Origin: Allobrachymonas sp.
Lineage (GTDB): Bacteria > Pseudomonadota > Gammaproteobacteria > Burkholderiales > Burkholderiaceae_C
DNA length: 36,634 bases
Assembly: GCA_030529505.1 (NCBI GenBank)
Contig: JAUMWT010000019.1
Span: 3,692-40,325 of the forward strand
Reading direction: 5' to 3'
In this document: piece after piece, positions 14,893-22,928 of the stretch
How positions within the stretch are numbered: the stretch's first letter is position 1
Layout: the number at the start of each line of letters is the position of its first letter
Made by a program: the position numbers and the translations under genes
Notes under the pieces: generated by a model
What the model was told of the DNA's origin: nothing
The model's database searches: none
What the model saw: the letters and a program-made list of their open reading frames with translations, nothing else

Positions 14893-16452
14893 TCAACGCC
14901 GAATCTGCTCCAGCAGCTTGAAGCCACCTGCCCACAGCGCGCCAAAGTACACCACGGCCGCGCCCAGGCACACCAGCACGAACTGCGCCAGGCGCTGCAT
15001 GCGGCTGGCGGTGATCCACTGCAGGCTTTCATCTGCCCACAGCAAAAAGGCCATGAGCAGCAGCGTGGCCGCCACCACTTGCAAGGCGAAGTGGGCCCAG
15101 CCTTTTTCGGGCGTGTAAATGCCGCGGCGCAGCAGCAAGAACAAGAGCATGCCCGCATTGACGAGCGAAGCCAGCCCGATGGATAGCGACAAGCCGCCCG
15201 CAGCCAGACGCGGCACAAACACCAGGTTCATGAGCTGGGTGGCGATGAGCACGCCAATGGCCACCATCACGGGCGTTTTGATGTCTTGCCGCGCGTAATA
15301 GGCGGGGCCCAGAATCTTGATCGCAATCAGCCCCACCAGGCCCACGCCATAGCCCATGAGGGCCGATGCCGTTTGCTCCACATCGCGCGCGCCAAATGCG
15401 CCGTGCTGGTAAAGCACGCTCACCATCGGGCGAGCAAAGGTCAGCAGGGCAGCCGCGCAAGGCACGGCAATGAGCGTGACCGAACGCAGCGCCCAATCCA
15501 GCATCGACGAGTAACGCGCCTGGTCGCCCGCCGCCTGCGCCGCGGCGAGTTGCGGCATGAGGACAGACGCCATCGCCACACCCAGCAGCGCGGTGGGAAA
15601 TTCCATCAGCCGGTCGGCATAGCTCAGCCAGCTCACGCTGCCCGCGGCCAGGTGCGAAGCGATTTGCGTGTTGATGAGCAGCGAGATTTGCGCAACGCTC
15701 ACGCCCAGAATGGCGGGCACCATCAGCGCGCCGATGCGGCGCGTGTGCGGGTCAGCCAGGGCTTGTTGGATGGCCGGCAGCGTCAGCCCGATGCGCGGCA
15801 GCATGCCGATGCGGCGCAGCGCCAGCAGCTGCGCGCCCAGCTGCAGCAGGCCGCCGCTCATCACGCCGATACACAGGGCATACACGGGCTGCCAGCCCCA
15901 GCGGCCAAACAGCGGCGCGCCCAGCCAGGCCGCCAGAATCATCGTGATGTTGAGCAGCACGGGCGAAACCGCCGGCACGGCAAAACGCTTCCAGGTGTTG
16001 AGTACACCGGCAGCCAGCGCCACCAGCGACATGCAGCCAATGTAGGGAAAAATCCAGCGCGTCATCACCACCGCAGCGGCGTAACCTTCGGGGTGGCGCT
16101 TCAGGCCGCTGGCCATGAGCCACACCAGCAGCGGTGCGCCCATCACGCCCGCCAGGCAAACCAGCACCAGCAACCAGAACAAGACGGTGGCCACGCGGTT
16201 GAGCATCTGGCGCGTGGCGTCGTCACCTTCTTGCTCGCGCGTGGCGGCCAACACGGGCACAAAAGCCTGGCTGAACGCGCCTTCGGCAAACAGGCGGCGA
16301 AACAGATTGGGGATGCGAAAGGCGACGTTGAAGGCGTCGGTGAACTGGCTGGCGCCAAACATCGAGGCGATCAGCAGCTCGCGCACCAGCCCCAGCACGC
16401 GCGAGGCCAGAGTCAAGAGAGAAACGATCGATGCCGATTTGAACAGGCTCAC
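14893..16452 (-). CDS. murJ: Lipid II flippase MurJ (MviN)
   Basis: A 519-residue multipass membrane protein of the MOP superfamily that moves lipid II across the inner membrane for peptidoglycan synthesis. The N-terminus SLFKSASIVSLLTLASRVLG is canonical, with the essential-arginine segment GLVRELLIASMFGAS and FRIPNLFRRLFAEGAFSQAF following. About 14 hydrophobic helices are expected and the length is normal for the family. The start is GTG at 16452, chosen because any other start would disrupt the conserved N-terminus. It stands alone, leftward. Confidence 0.95.
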   Translation of the reverse strand: MSLFKSASIVSLLTLASRVLGLVRELLIASMFGASQFTDAFNVAFRIPNLFRRLFAEGAFSQAFVPVLAATREQEGDDATRQMLNRVATVLFWLLVLVCLAGVMGAPLLVWLMASGLKRHPEGYAAAVVMTRWIFPYIGCMSLVALAAGVLNTWKRFAVPAVSPVLLNITMILAAWLGAPLFGRWGWQPVYALCIGVMSGGLLQLGAQLLALRRIGMLPRIGLTLPAIQQALADPHTRRIGALMVPAILGVSVAQISLLINTQIASHLAAGSVSWLSYADRLMEFPTALLGVAMASVLMPQLAAAQAAGDQARYSSMLDWALRSVTLIAVPCAAALLTFARPMVSVLYQHGAFGARDVEQTASALMGYGVGLVGLIAIKILGPAYYARQDIKTPVMVAIGVLIATQLMNLVFVPRLAAGGLSLSIGLASLVNAGMLLFLLLRRGIYTPEKGWAHFALQVVAATLLLMAFLLWADESLQWITASRMQRLAQFVLVCLGAAVVYFGALWAGGFKLLEQIRR

Positions 16453-16497
16453 GCCAACCCCGTGTCAGGAGAAAACAAGCTGCCTAGTGTAGGGCTT

Positions 16498-16680
16498 GTT
16501 CACGTTTCTTTGAAGGAGGTCAGCTGCATCGAAAGAGCTGTTCGAAAAATCACTCGTCAAGGCGCCATCTACTGCGTGCAACATTCGACCAAGGCCAGGC
16601 AGATGAAGGCCTGTGTTGCGATTGACATGGGGCGCTTCTCGCCGGAAATTCGTTTGCTGGAAAGGCAGTGAATACATGAT
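16498..16680. repeat. Probable decayed MITE copy E
   Basis: GGGCTTGTTCACGTTTC at 16497 resembles the end of MITE A. Further in, TCTACTGCGTGCAACATTCG aligns with TCTGCTGCGTTGCAAATC of the better copies, and ATTGACATGGGGCG recalls their ATTGGATATGGGGCG. The far end and target duplication cannot be located, so the right limit is approximate. No gene is supported in 16453-16842. Confidence 0.35.
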
Positions 16681-16842
16681 GGGTGCCTATCGGCCATTGC
16701 CTGGCATGCGCTGTGGACTTGTGGCAGGCTGAGGACGGGGGGTGTTTCATGTCAGGCGGTAGGCGCTTGCGAGTGAGCCCGTGTGGGCGCATTGATGGCG
16801 TGACGTGGGTTGCATCCCACAAGGCGTGCCAAGATTTGCCCC

Positions 16843-16855
16843 GACAATGCGGCCC
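16843..16855 (+). promoter_or_regulatory. -10-like hexamer 7 nt before ATG (leaderless start candidate)
   Basis: GACAAT (16843-16848) is followed by GCGGCCC and then ATG at 16856. A transcript starting 7 bases after a -10 box would begin at the ATG itself. The same layout and nearly the same bases occur at 35781-35796. Confidence 0.45.
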
Positions 16856-18139
16856 ATGCGCACTTCCTATCCTGCAGCCCCTCCTCTCATGGCATCTTCT
16901 GTTGCCACCTACCCACCCAATCATGCCCTGACGGCGCATATCCGGCAGGCCATTGCGCAGGCCGGTGGCTGGCTGCCTTTTGATCGCTTCATGCACCTGG
17001 CGCTGTACACGCCGGGCCTGGGTTATTACGCGCGCAGTGATGCGCAATTGGGGCGCGGCTTGCGGCGTGATGAGGGCAGCGATTTCGTCACTGCGCCCGA
17101 ACTCAGCCCCCTGTTCGGGCGCACGCTGGCCGCGCAAGTGGCCGAAGCCTTGCAACGCAGCGGCACGGCCGAGGTGTGGGAATTTGGCGCGGGCAGCGGC
17201 GCGCTGGCTGAGCAGGTGCTGGATGCCTTGGCGGCACAAGGAATCAAGCTGCAACGCTACACCATCGTGGATGTATCGGGCAGCCTGCGCCAGCGCCAGC
17301 AGCGGCGGCTGGCACGCTTTGGCATGCAGGTGCAATGGCGCAATGCCTTGCCCGAAACCCTGCACGGCGTGCTGCTGGGCAATGAAGTGTTGGACGCAAT
17401 GCCCGTGCAATTGCTGCACCGCGTGGGCGGCGTGTGGCACGAGCGCGGCGTGGCCGTGCAGACTGTGGGCACGGAAAACGTGAGCGTGCCAAACACGGCT
17501 ATGCCAGCTGGTGCCGCGATTGAAACAGCCCCAGCCGCGAACGAAACCCGCCCAGCGCATACGGCGCATGCCGATGTGGCGGCAACGGCAAACGCCTTCG
17601 GCTTTGTCTGGCAAAACCGGCCCACCGCATTGCGCCCGCCCGTTGAAGTGGCGGGCGATCACGACTACCTCACCGAAATCCAGCCGCAGGCGCAAGCCTT
17701 CATCCGCACCGTGGCTGCGCGGCTGCAACAAGGCGCGGCCTTTTTCATCGACTACGGCTTTGGCGAACGCGAGTACTACCACCCCCAGCGCCACATGGGC
17801 ACCCTCATGTGCCACCGCGGCCACCGGGCCGATGCCGAGCCGTTGCACGCCGTGGGCGACAAGGACATCACCAGCCACATCGACTTCACCGCCGTGGCCG
17901 TGGCCGCGCAAGAGGCCGGCGCACACCTGCTGGGCTATACCAGCCAAGGGCGCTTTTTGCTCAACTGCGGCCTGGCCGAACACATGGCCGCAGCCGACCT
18001 GCCCGCGCGCACCCTGGCACACAAACTGGTGCTGGAGCACGAGATGGGCGAACTCTTCAAAGTGCTGGGCTTTTGCGCGGGCCTTGACCCCTGGCCCGCC
18101 CGCGGTTTTGCGGCAGGTGATCGGCTGCACACGCTGTGA
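16856..18139 (+). CDS. SAM-dependent methyltransferase of the MidA/NDUFAF7 family
   Basis: A protein of about 427 residues related to NDUFAF7/MidA, which in mitochondria symmetrically dimethylates an arginine of complex I subunit NDUFS2. The bacterial role is not established. Motifs: PFDRFMHLALYTPGLGYYAR near the N-terminus, SAM-binding VWEFGAGSGALAEQVL, LLGNEVLDAMPVQLL, FFIDYGFGEREYY and HRGHRADAEPLHAVGDKDIT. The middle carries an Ala/Thr-rich insert of about 40 residues (after GTENVSVPNTAMP). Start is uncertain: 16856 is taken for its -10-like box; ATG at 16847 and 16889 are alternatives and none has a ribosome site. Confidence 0.85.
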   Translation: MRTSYPAAPPLMASSVATYPPNHALTAHIRQAIAQAGGWLPFDRFMHLALYTPGLGYYARSDAQLGRGLRRDEGSDFVTAPELSPLFGRTLAAQVAEALQRSGTAEVWEFGAGSGALAEQVLDALAAQGIKLQRYTIVDVSGSLRQRQQRRLARFGMQVQWRNALPETLHGVLLGNEVLDAMPVQLLHRVGGVWHERGVAVQTVGTENVSVPNTAMPAGAAIETAPAANETRPAHTAHADVAATANAFGFVWQNRPTALRPPVEVAGDHDYLTEIQPQAQAFIRTVAARLQQGAAFFIDYGFGEREYYHPQRHMGTLMCHRGHRADAEPLHAVGDKDITSHIDFTAVAVAAQEAGAHLLGYTSQGRFLLNCGLAEHMAAADLPARTLAHKLVLEHEMGELFKVLGFCAGLDPWPARGFAAGDRLHTL

Positions 18140-18290
18140 AGCACGCCTTGCCGCATGCGCTAAAGGGAACAGCCAAAAGGAGCAGTCAGTAGCATGCTCC
18201 TGCGCTTCTTGCGCGATGCGCGAAGATCCTTTGCATGATGTGCCTGCTCAAAAAGCGAGCATCTATCCGGCCTTTTCCGCATTCCTCTCA

Positions 18291-18466
18291 GAGCCTGTTC
18301 ACGATCTCGACGCGAGGCGATTGGATATGGGGCGGGATGGGATGCAAGGCGCACACATCAAAGCATATGAGCGAAGGGCATAGCCCGTGCCATGGACGAG
18401 ATTTGCAACGCAGCAGACCGCCCGACTCCGTATTCAAGCGCCCGCGAGGAGATTGTGAACAGACGC
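18291..18466. mobile_element. MITE copy B (176 bp), IS5-type ends
   Basis: GAGCCTGTTCACGATCTC at the left end is identical to the IS end at 36367 over its first 17 bases. The right end, read on the other strand, is GCGTCTGTTCACAATCTC. TCA flanks both sides (18288-18290, 18467-18469). The interior matches copy A in inverted orientation, with a short internal deletion near the middle. Non-coding. It lies between the MidA and MgtC-type genes; the rest of 18140-18509 shows only a 7-bp hairpin AGGAGCA/TGCTCCT near 18179. Confidence 0.78.
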
Positions 18467-18509
18467 TCAATGGCCTGTTGCTTGATCAACAAGCCACAGC
18501 AACAGTCGT

Positions 18510-19205
18510 TTAGAAACTGAAGGAAACGATCCGCGGGTGCTTGAGCAGAAAGTCCTCCAGCGCCTGAAGCTGCGCGGCTTCGACCTTGATGTCTAAATGC
18601 ATGAAGAATTGGCCGGCGGGCGACTTTTCCAGCTTGCTCAGCTCCTGGTAATCGGTATAGCTTTGCAGCTCCTGCAACAGGGCATGGCGCTCTAAAGCGT
18701 GTTGCTGCGCCACTTCGACGACGAGGCTGCGGTGGTTGTAATTGGGGCTGTAGGCTTTCACCATGCGCCCGAAAAAGTAGATGATGACCAGGTCGCAAAG
18801 CAAGAAGATCAGGGCGATGTACACCTCGCCAAAACCAATGGCCATGCCCACCGCTGCGGCCACCCAAATCACCCCGGCCGTGGTCAGGCCGTAGATGGTG
18901 ACGCCCTCTTTATAGATCACGCCAGCACCCAGAAAGCCGATGCCGCTGATGATGCCGGCGGCGATGGAAAAGCTGTCGCCCTCGCCCATGAAATTTTGCG
19001 AAAGGCTGGCATAGATGGTCGATCCCAGACAGATCAGCGCAATCGTCTTGAGGCCAGCCGAATTGTTTTTGACTTCGCGCTCGTAACCGAGGACGCACCC
19101 CGCCAGCAGCGACAAAACGGCTTTCAGAATGTCGTCGTAATGAAAAGAGGGATTGATGTGCTGGAACAAATCATTCATGGCGTTCATGGCTCTGTCTGCA
19201 TCCAT
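18510..19205 (-). CDS. MgtC/SapB family membrane protein
   Basis: A 231-residue inner-membrane protein. The N-terminal domain holds four to five hydrophobic helices with the family motifs LAGCVLGYEREVKNNSAGLK, ALICLGSTIYASLS and GIGFLGAGVIYKEG, then GLTTAGVIWVAAAVGMAIG. A soluble C-terminal ACT-like domain follows from about 155 to the end. MgtC proteins are linked to survival at low magnesium and to ATP synthase control in pathogens; environmental members are uncharacterised. ATG 19205 is taken; ATG 19187 is a possible shorter start. TTGACA (19226-19221) may be part of its promoter. Confidence 0.9.
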   Translation of the reverse strand: MDADRAMNAMNDLFQHINPSFHYDDILKAVLSLLAGCVLGYEREVKNNSAGLKTIALICLGSTIYASLSQNFMGEGDSFSIAAGIISGIGFLGAGVIYKEGVTIYGLTTAGVIWVAAAVGMAIGFGEVYIALIFLLCDLVIIYFFGRMVKAYSPNYNHRSLVVEVAQQHALERHALLQELQSYTDYQELSKLEKSPAGQFFMHLDIKVEAAQLQALEDFLLKHPRIVSFSF

Positions 19206-19366
19206 TTAGATTCTAGATATTGTCAACCTGTTCACGGCCCTGGCTTGCGCTGGCCGCAGCAACTGCCCGGCCAGTCTGCGTTTGGCGCCGGGCCGCCATG
19301 CGCCCCATCGGCAGCGACCTTGCACAGCCAGGCGCCGAACAACGCGTTGCCTGCGGCGCAAGAGCG

Positions 19367-19414
19367 GCCATCCTGCCGCAAATCGCGGCGCGGCATTTGT
19401 CACGGATTGCGCGC
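19367..19414. repeat. 48-bp direct repeat, copy 1
   Basis: This 48-bp unit starts GCCATCCTGCCGCAAA and ends with TTGTCACGGATTGCGCGC. It equals 20969-21016 except at two positions, both in the loop of an internal hairpin GCCGC/GCGGC. The two copies, in the same orientation, bracket the GNAT, VOC and DUF1428 genes. Confidence 0.8.
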
Positions 19415-19475
19415 GGGAACAGAAAGCAGGTTTTATCCGCTCATATTCTGTTTGGCAAACCCGGGGGTTCATCAA

Positions 19476-19946
19476 TCAAAGTCCGCGAATCATGATGCAG
19501 TCCTCTTCATTTTCGCGAGCAACTTCAAAACCCAGTTTTTCATACATCCGCACCGCAGGATTGGCCTTTTGAACCGACAATGAAACCTGCCTGTATCCCC
19601 GCCCTTTCAAAGTCAAAATGATTTGCTTCATGAGCGCCGTGCCAATACCCAAATTTCTATATTCCTTGAGAAGCGAAATGGAAAGGGATGGGGTTTCATC
19701 ATCAACATGGGCGTAATCATTGATCATGCGCGTCCATACCGCCCCTACCACCTTACCCTCGACTTCCGCCACATAACAGACATCATCTTTTTTGCCAAAA
19801 TCCGCAACATATTTCTGCAAATCAGGGTGCTTTACGATATCTCTGGGCGGCGCTTGCGCTCCCTCGGGGATAAAAATCGCTTCATACAGAAATTCATCCA
19901 ATAACGGTATTTCGCACGATTTTAATTCTCTTATTTTATAATTCAT
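19476..19946 (-). CDS. GNAT family N-acetyltransferase
   Basis: A 156-residue acetyltransferase with the GNAT fold: CYVAEVEGKVVGAVWTRMIN, the acetyl-CoA loop LKEYRNLGIGTALMKQII (motif A, Q/RxxGxG/A), then SLSVQKANPAVRMYEKLGFE. Substrate unknown. The start at 19946 is preferred over 19985 because GAGG lies 6 bases upstream and the protein then begins MNYKIREL. Base composition is clearly more AT-rich than every neighbour, with AT-ending codons and a run of T/A around the start, so it is probably a recent horizontal acquisition. Confidence 0.88.
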   Translation of the reverse strand: MNYKIRELKSCEIPLLDEFLYEAIFIPEGAQAPPRDIVKHPDLQKYVADFGKKDDVCYVAEVEGKVVGAVWTRMINDYAHVDDETPSLSISLLKEYRNLGIGTALMKQIILTLKGRGYRQVSLSVQKANPAVRMYEKLGFEVARENEEDCIMIRGL

Positions 19947-20119
19947 GTCGACCTCAGTTTGATCCCATTGAGCCTTGAACGCCATGCCAAATCCGCAAGA
20001 CTTTCAGCTTTTTGATGGCGCAAACTCGTTTTGAAATGGGCAAGAGATTGATTGGAAGCCATCGAATCAGCGCGGCTGCCTGAAGCAGTTTCAGGCAGCC
20101 GCGCCGCTCATGACTACGC

Positions 20120-20557
20120 CTATTCGTCGCGCAGTTCGGCGTTCACCATCCACGGAGTGCCGAAGCGGTCGGTGACGATGCCGAAGCCCTTGGCCCAGAA
20201 GGTTTCGGCAAAGGGCATCTGCACCTGCCCGCCTGCGGAGAGCGCGTCGAAGATGCGTTTGCCCTCGGCCACGCTGTGCACGCCGATTGATACCTGAAAG
20301 CCTTGCATGGGCTTGAAGCCGTCTTCATCGCAAAACATCGGCAGGGTGTCGCTGGCATAGAACAGAGGCTTGCCGTCTTTCAGCAGCTCGCTGTTCGCCA
20401 CCTTGCGCTTGTCGGCTTCGGCGAGCAGCGGCATGTCGGGGTCGGACGGCATTTGCGCATACGTCATGATTTGCGCTTCCGCGCCGAGCAGTTCGGCGTA
20501 AAAGGCCACGGCTTCGGCGCAATCGCCGTTGAAATATAGATAGGGGCTGAGTTGCAT
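20120..20557 (-). CDS. VOC-fold protein, PhnB/glyoxalase-like
   Basis: A 145-residue protein of the vicinal-oxygen-chelate superfamily, PhnB-like branch: QLSPYLYFNGDCAEAVAFYA at the N-terminus, then SDTLPMFCDEDGFKPMQGFQ and the C-terminal AETFWAKGFGIVTDRFGTPW typical of the group. Members are often annotated as methyltransferase-like, but activity is generally unknown. AAGGAG precedes the ATG. It lies 36 bases downstream of the DUF1428 gene, probably in one operon. Confidence 0.9.
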   Translation of the reverse strand: MQLSPYLYFNGDCAEAVAFYAELLGAEAQIMTYAQMPSDPDMPLLAEADKRKVANSELLKDGKPLFYASDTLPMFCDEDGFKPMQGFQVSIGVHSVAEGKRIFDALSAGGQVQMPFAETFWAKGFGIVTDRFGTPWMVNAELRDE

Positions 20558-20593
20558 GGGGTTCTCCTTGGGTGAATGCGCCTCTGGCGCGGG

Positions 20594-20941
20594 TCAGTCC
20601 AGCAGCATGAAGCCGCCGACGATGGCGCGTTGGCCGTCAAACGGAAAGTTCCAGGGCGTGCGCGGGTCGGCCTTGATGGCCTGCCAACCGGCCTCGCGCG
20701 TGGCCTTGTCCGGCCAGACGAACCAGGAGCAGACCACGGTTTCGTCCGGCTGGCATTGCACTGCCAGCGGCAGCAAGGTGCGCTGGCTGCTGGGCACGTC
20801 CTCACCCCAGCACTCCACCACCTGCAACACACCGTGCTGTTCGACTTCGGCGGCCACTTCGGCCGCGTGCTGACGGCAGGCTTCGCGATTGGCCGTGGGC
20901 ACGGCAGCGATGCACAGGTCGATGTAGCGCTCGGATGGCAC
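20594..20941 (-). CDS. DUF1428 family protein (GTG start)
   Basis: This 115-residue protein is like the small DUF1428/YbaA proteins of dimeric alpha-beta-barrel type: RYIDLCIAAVPTANREACRQ at the N-terminus, VVECWGEDVP, then VVCSWFVWPDKATREAGWQA and the C-terminal FDGQRAIVGGFMLLD. Function unknown. The start is a GTG at 20941, 6 bases after AAGGAG. The longer reading from 20998 would run into the 48-bp repeat and has no ribosome site. It leads a two-gene operon with the VOC protein. Confidence 0.82.
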   Translation of the reverse strand: MPSERYIDLCIAAVPTANREACRQHAAEVAAEVEQHGVLQVVECWGEDVPSSQRTLLPLAVQCQPDETVVCSWFVWPDKATREAGWQAIKADPRTPWNFPFDGQRAIVGGFMLLD

Positions 20942-20968
20942 GGGCGGCTCCTTGAAAATGGCAGAGCC

Positions 20969-21016
20969 GCCATCCTGCCGCAAACAGCGGCGCGGCATTT
21001 GTCACGGATTGCGCGC
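20969..21016. repeat. 48-bp direct repeat, copy 2
   Basis: Matches 19367-19414 at 46 of 48 positions. The two differing bases fall in the loop of the GCCGC/GCGGC hairpin, so the stem is intact in both copies. It lies immediately upstream of the DUF1428 start. Confidence 0.8.
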
Positions 21017-21087
21017 AGCCCCATGCAGCCGGGCGATCGTGCCTGCCCCAGGTGGCGATCAAGCGGACTTGAGCAGAAGCAATGGCT

Positions 21088-21717
21088 TCAGCGAGGCTTG
21101 CGCCCAACGAAGCGGATCACCGAGCCGACGCCGTTGTGGAACAAGCCTTCGTTCAGGGTGATTTCCTGCTCTTGCAAAGTCAGCACGTCAAAGCCCTGAA
21201 AGTCCTCGCGAATTTCTTCTTCCGAAAACAGTGATGCCAGATCGGCCGGGCCGCCTACCCGGCTGTCTTGCTGGCGGTAGGCCAGATGGTTTTTGGAGAA
21301 GGCCTCGAATATCACCGTGCCGCCGGGGCGCAGCAAGCCTGCCAGATGCCGGTTGTAGCCAGATCGCAGATGCGGCGGAAAGTGGGCGTAGATCAGGGCC
21401 AGGGCATCAAATGGTGCGGCATCAAAGCGCAAATCGGGCAGTTCGCCCACCTGGTAGTTGATGTCAACGCCTGCATCGGCCGCGAGCCGCAGGGCCTTGT
21501 TTTTGCCTGCTTCGCTGATGTCGAAAGCGCACACCTGCCAGCCCTGGCGGGCGGCATAGACGGCATTGCGGCCTTCGCCTTCGGCGGCCAGCAGAATGCG
21601 GCCGGGGCTGAGTTTGTCAAGCTCTTGCTTGAAAAATGCGTTGGGCTGCGTGCCGTACACATATTCCGGGCGCTGGAAGTTGCTGTTCCATTTGTCCAGC
21701 CACTGTTGTTCGTTCAT
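21088..21717 (-). CDS. Class I SAM-dependent methyltransferase (TehB-like)
   Basis: A 209-residue cytosolic methyltransferase. N-terminal WLDKWNSNFQRPEYVYGTQP, the SAM loop ILLAAEGEGRNAVYAARQGW (the GEGRN form typical of TehB and thiopurine-like methyltransferases), ALIYAHFPPHLR and LRPGGTVIFEAFSKNHL. Related proteins act on tellurite or small thiol/selenium compounds; the substrate here is unknown. The start is supported by AGAGGAAA 6 bases before ATG. It appears to be a single gene; the 48-bp repeat lies 70 bases past its stop. Confidence 0.87.
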   Translation of the reverse strand: MNEQQWLDKWNSNFQRPEYVYGTQPNAFFKQELDKLSPGRILLAAEGEGRNAVYAARQGWQVCAFDISEAGKNKALRLAADAGVDINYQVGELPDLRFDAAPFDALALIYAHFPPHLRSGYNRHLAGLLRPGGTVIFEAFSKNHLAYRQQDSRVGGPADLASLFSEEEIREDFQGFDVLTLQEQEITLNEGLFHNGVGSVIRFVGRKPR

Positions 21718-21804
21718 GCTGCTTTCCTCTGTTGGCCAAACGGGCTATTGTGGCCTTGGTTGCAAACTGGCCAGATGCGTTGCTGCCAGCCGCTTGCCGC
21801 ATCA

Positions 21805-22010
21805 GAAGCGGCTCATGATTCTGTCGCACGAAGCGATGGGATGGGATTCGGAATAAAGGGCCAGGCGAGCATTCAAATAGATGCACAACGCAGCGCCCGC
21901 GCCATATGGCTCGGGAGAACAAGATGGGCAAGGCCGCAGAGCGCCTCGTCCACGCTTCCTACGCTGCAAGCCATGATTCAAATGCCTGCGAGAAGATTTT
22001 GAACAGCTTC
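21805..22010. mobile_element. MITE copy C (206 bp), diverged
   Basis: Bounded by TCA on both sides (21802-21804, 22011-22013), with complementary ends GAAGC and GCTTC. Its right end GAAGCTGTTCAAAATCTTC (minus strand) resembles the IS end, and parts of the interior follow copy B with many substitutions. The right-hand TCA is, on the minus strand, the TGA stop codon of the AraC-type gene, so the insertion used a stop codon as its target and left the protein intact. Confidence 0.6.
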
Positions 22011-22793
22011 TCAGCCCTTGCGCAGATAGTCGAACAGCAGCTTGGGCAGGTTGACGGTAATCGGCGGGTCGCTCGCTTGCAAAGGGCGCAGTTGCAAATC
22101 GATGGTGCTGGGCGCGGCCATCGGAAAGCGGATGGCCTGCCCATGCATGCCGCGCGGGCAATGGTCGAGGCGAAAGTAATGCAGCGGGTTGCGGCTGGGC
22201 GCCATTTCGCAGCCCAGCAGCCAGTAGCTGCCGTTGGGCACGGCATCGATGCTGAACCGCCGACAGCCAAACAAGGCCGCGCCTGCCACGGGCACGCCAC
22301 GCGGAATCGGCTCTGCAAACAGGCCGGCAAACACCACATGGCGCGGGTGGCTGCCGCCGCTGATCTGCACCGTGAGCGCATGCGCTTGCGGATGCTGGGC
22401 GGGGTTGAAGCTGTGGTGCATCCATACGCGCTGGCGATCATCGGCCAGTTGCTGGCTGAGGGTGCTGCCCCAACTGGCGGCTTGCGCGCGATAGTCGCGC
22501 GGGCTTTGCCCAGTGTGGGCGCGAAAGCGATGGGCATAGGTGGCGGCGCTGGCATGCCCTGCTTCCAACTGCGAATCGATGATGGGCTGGCCCTCAACCA
22601 AGGGGCCAATGCCTTGCTCGATTTTCAGTGCGGCGATGTAATCGCGCAGGCTCAGCCCGGTTTGCGCGCGAAACCAGCGGCTGAGCCTGAAGCGGTTGAT
22701 GCCGAAATGCACGGCGATTTCGGCGGGGCGGGGATTTTCGTGCAGATGCGCGCGGATGTGGGCGGCGATGGCATCCAGATCGGGGGCAGGCAT
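22011..22793 (-). CDS. AraC family transcriptional regulator
   Basis: A regulator of about 260 residues with the DNA-binding domain first: DLDAIAAHIRAHLHENPRPA, then FGINRFRLSRWFRAQTGLSL and the second HTH AGHASAATYAHRFRAHTGQS ending PRDYR. The remaining 150 residues form a beta-rich domain (HVVFAGLFAEPIPRGVPVAG; VPNGSYWLLGCEMAP), presumably for effector sensing, which I cannot assign to a family. Start uncertain: 22793 is taken; 22865 is possible. Its stop codon coincides with the MITE C target site. The target genes are unknown. Confidence 0.82.
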   Translation of the reverse strand: MPAPDLDAIAAHIRAHLHENPRPAEIAVHFGINRFRLSRWFRAQTGLSLRDYIAALKIEQGIGPLVEGQPIIDSQLEAGHASAATYAHRFRAHTGQSPRDYRAQAASWGSTLSQQLADDRQRVWMHHSFNPAQHPQAHALTVQISGGSHPRHVVFAGLFAEPIPRGVPVAGAALFGCRRFSIDAVPNGSYWLLGCEMAPSRNPLHYFRLDHCPRGMHGQAIRFPMAAPSTIDLQLRPLQASDPPITVNLPKLLFDYLRKG

Positions 22794-22928
22794 GGGCAAT
22801 GGGGTCAGGCGGCGTTGTGTTGGCGTATTTTTGCGCGGCTGCCCAAGATGCTGAAGGCGCGGCAAGACGTTGCGAATGCCTGCAGCAAAGGCCTCTGCTC
22901 AACTCACGCAGTCATGCTTCATAAAAAA

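Noticed and set aside
16438-16448. GAGCCTGTTCA on the minus strand, identical to the IS end
   Set aside because: It is the conserved start of murJ (GTG AGC CTG TTC AAA); the match is explained by coding sequence.
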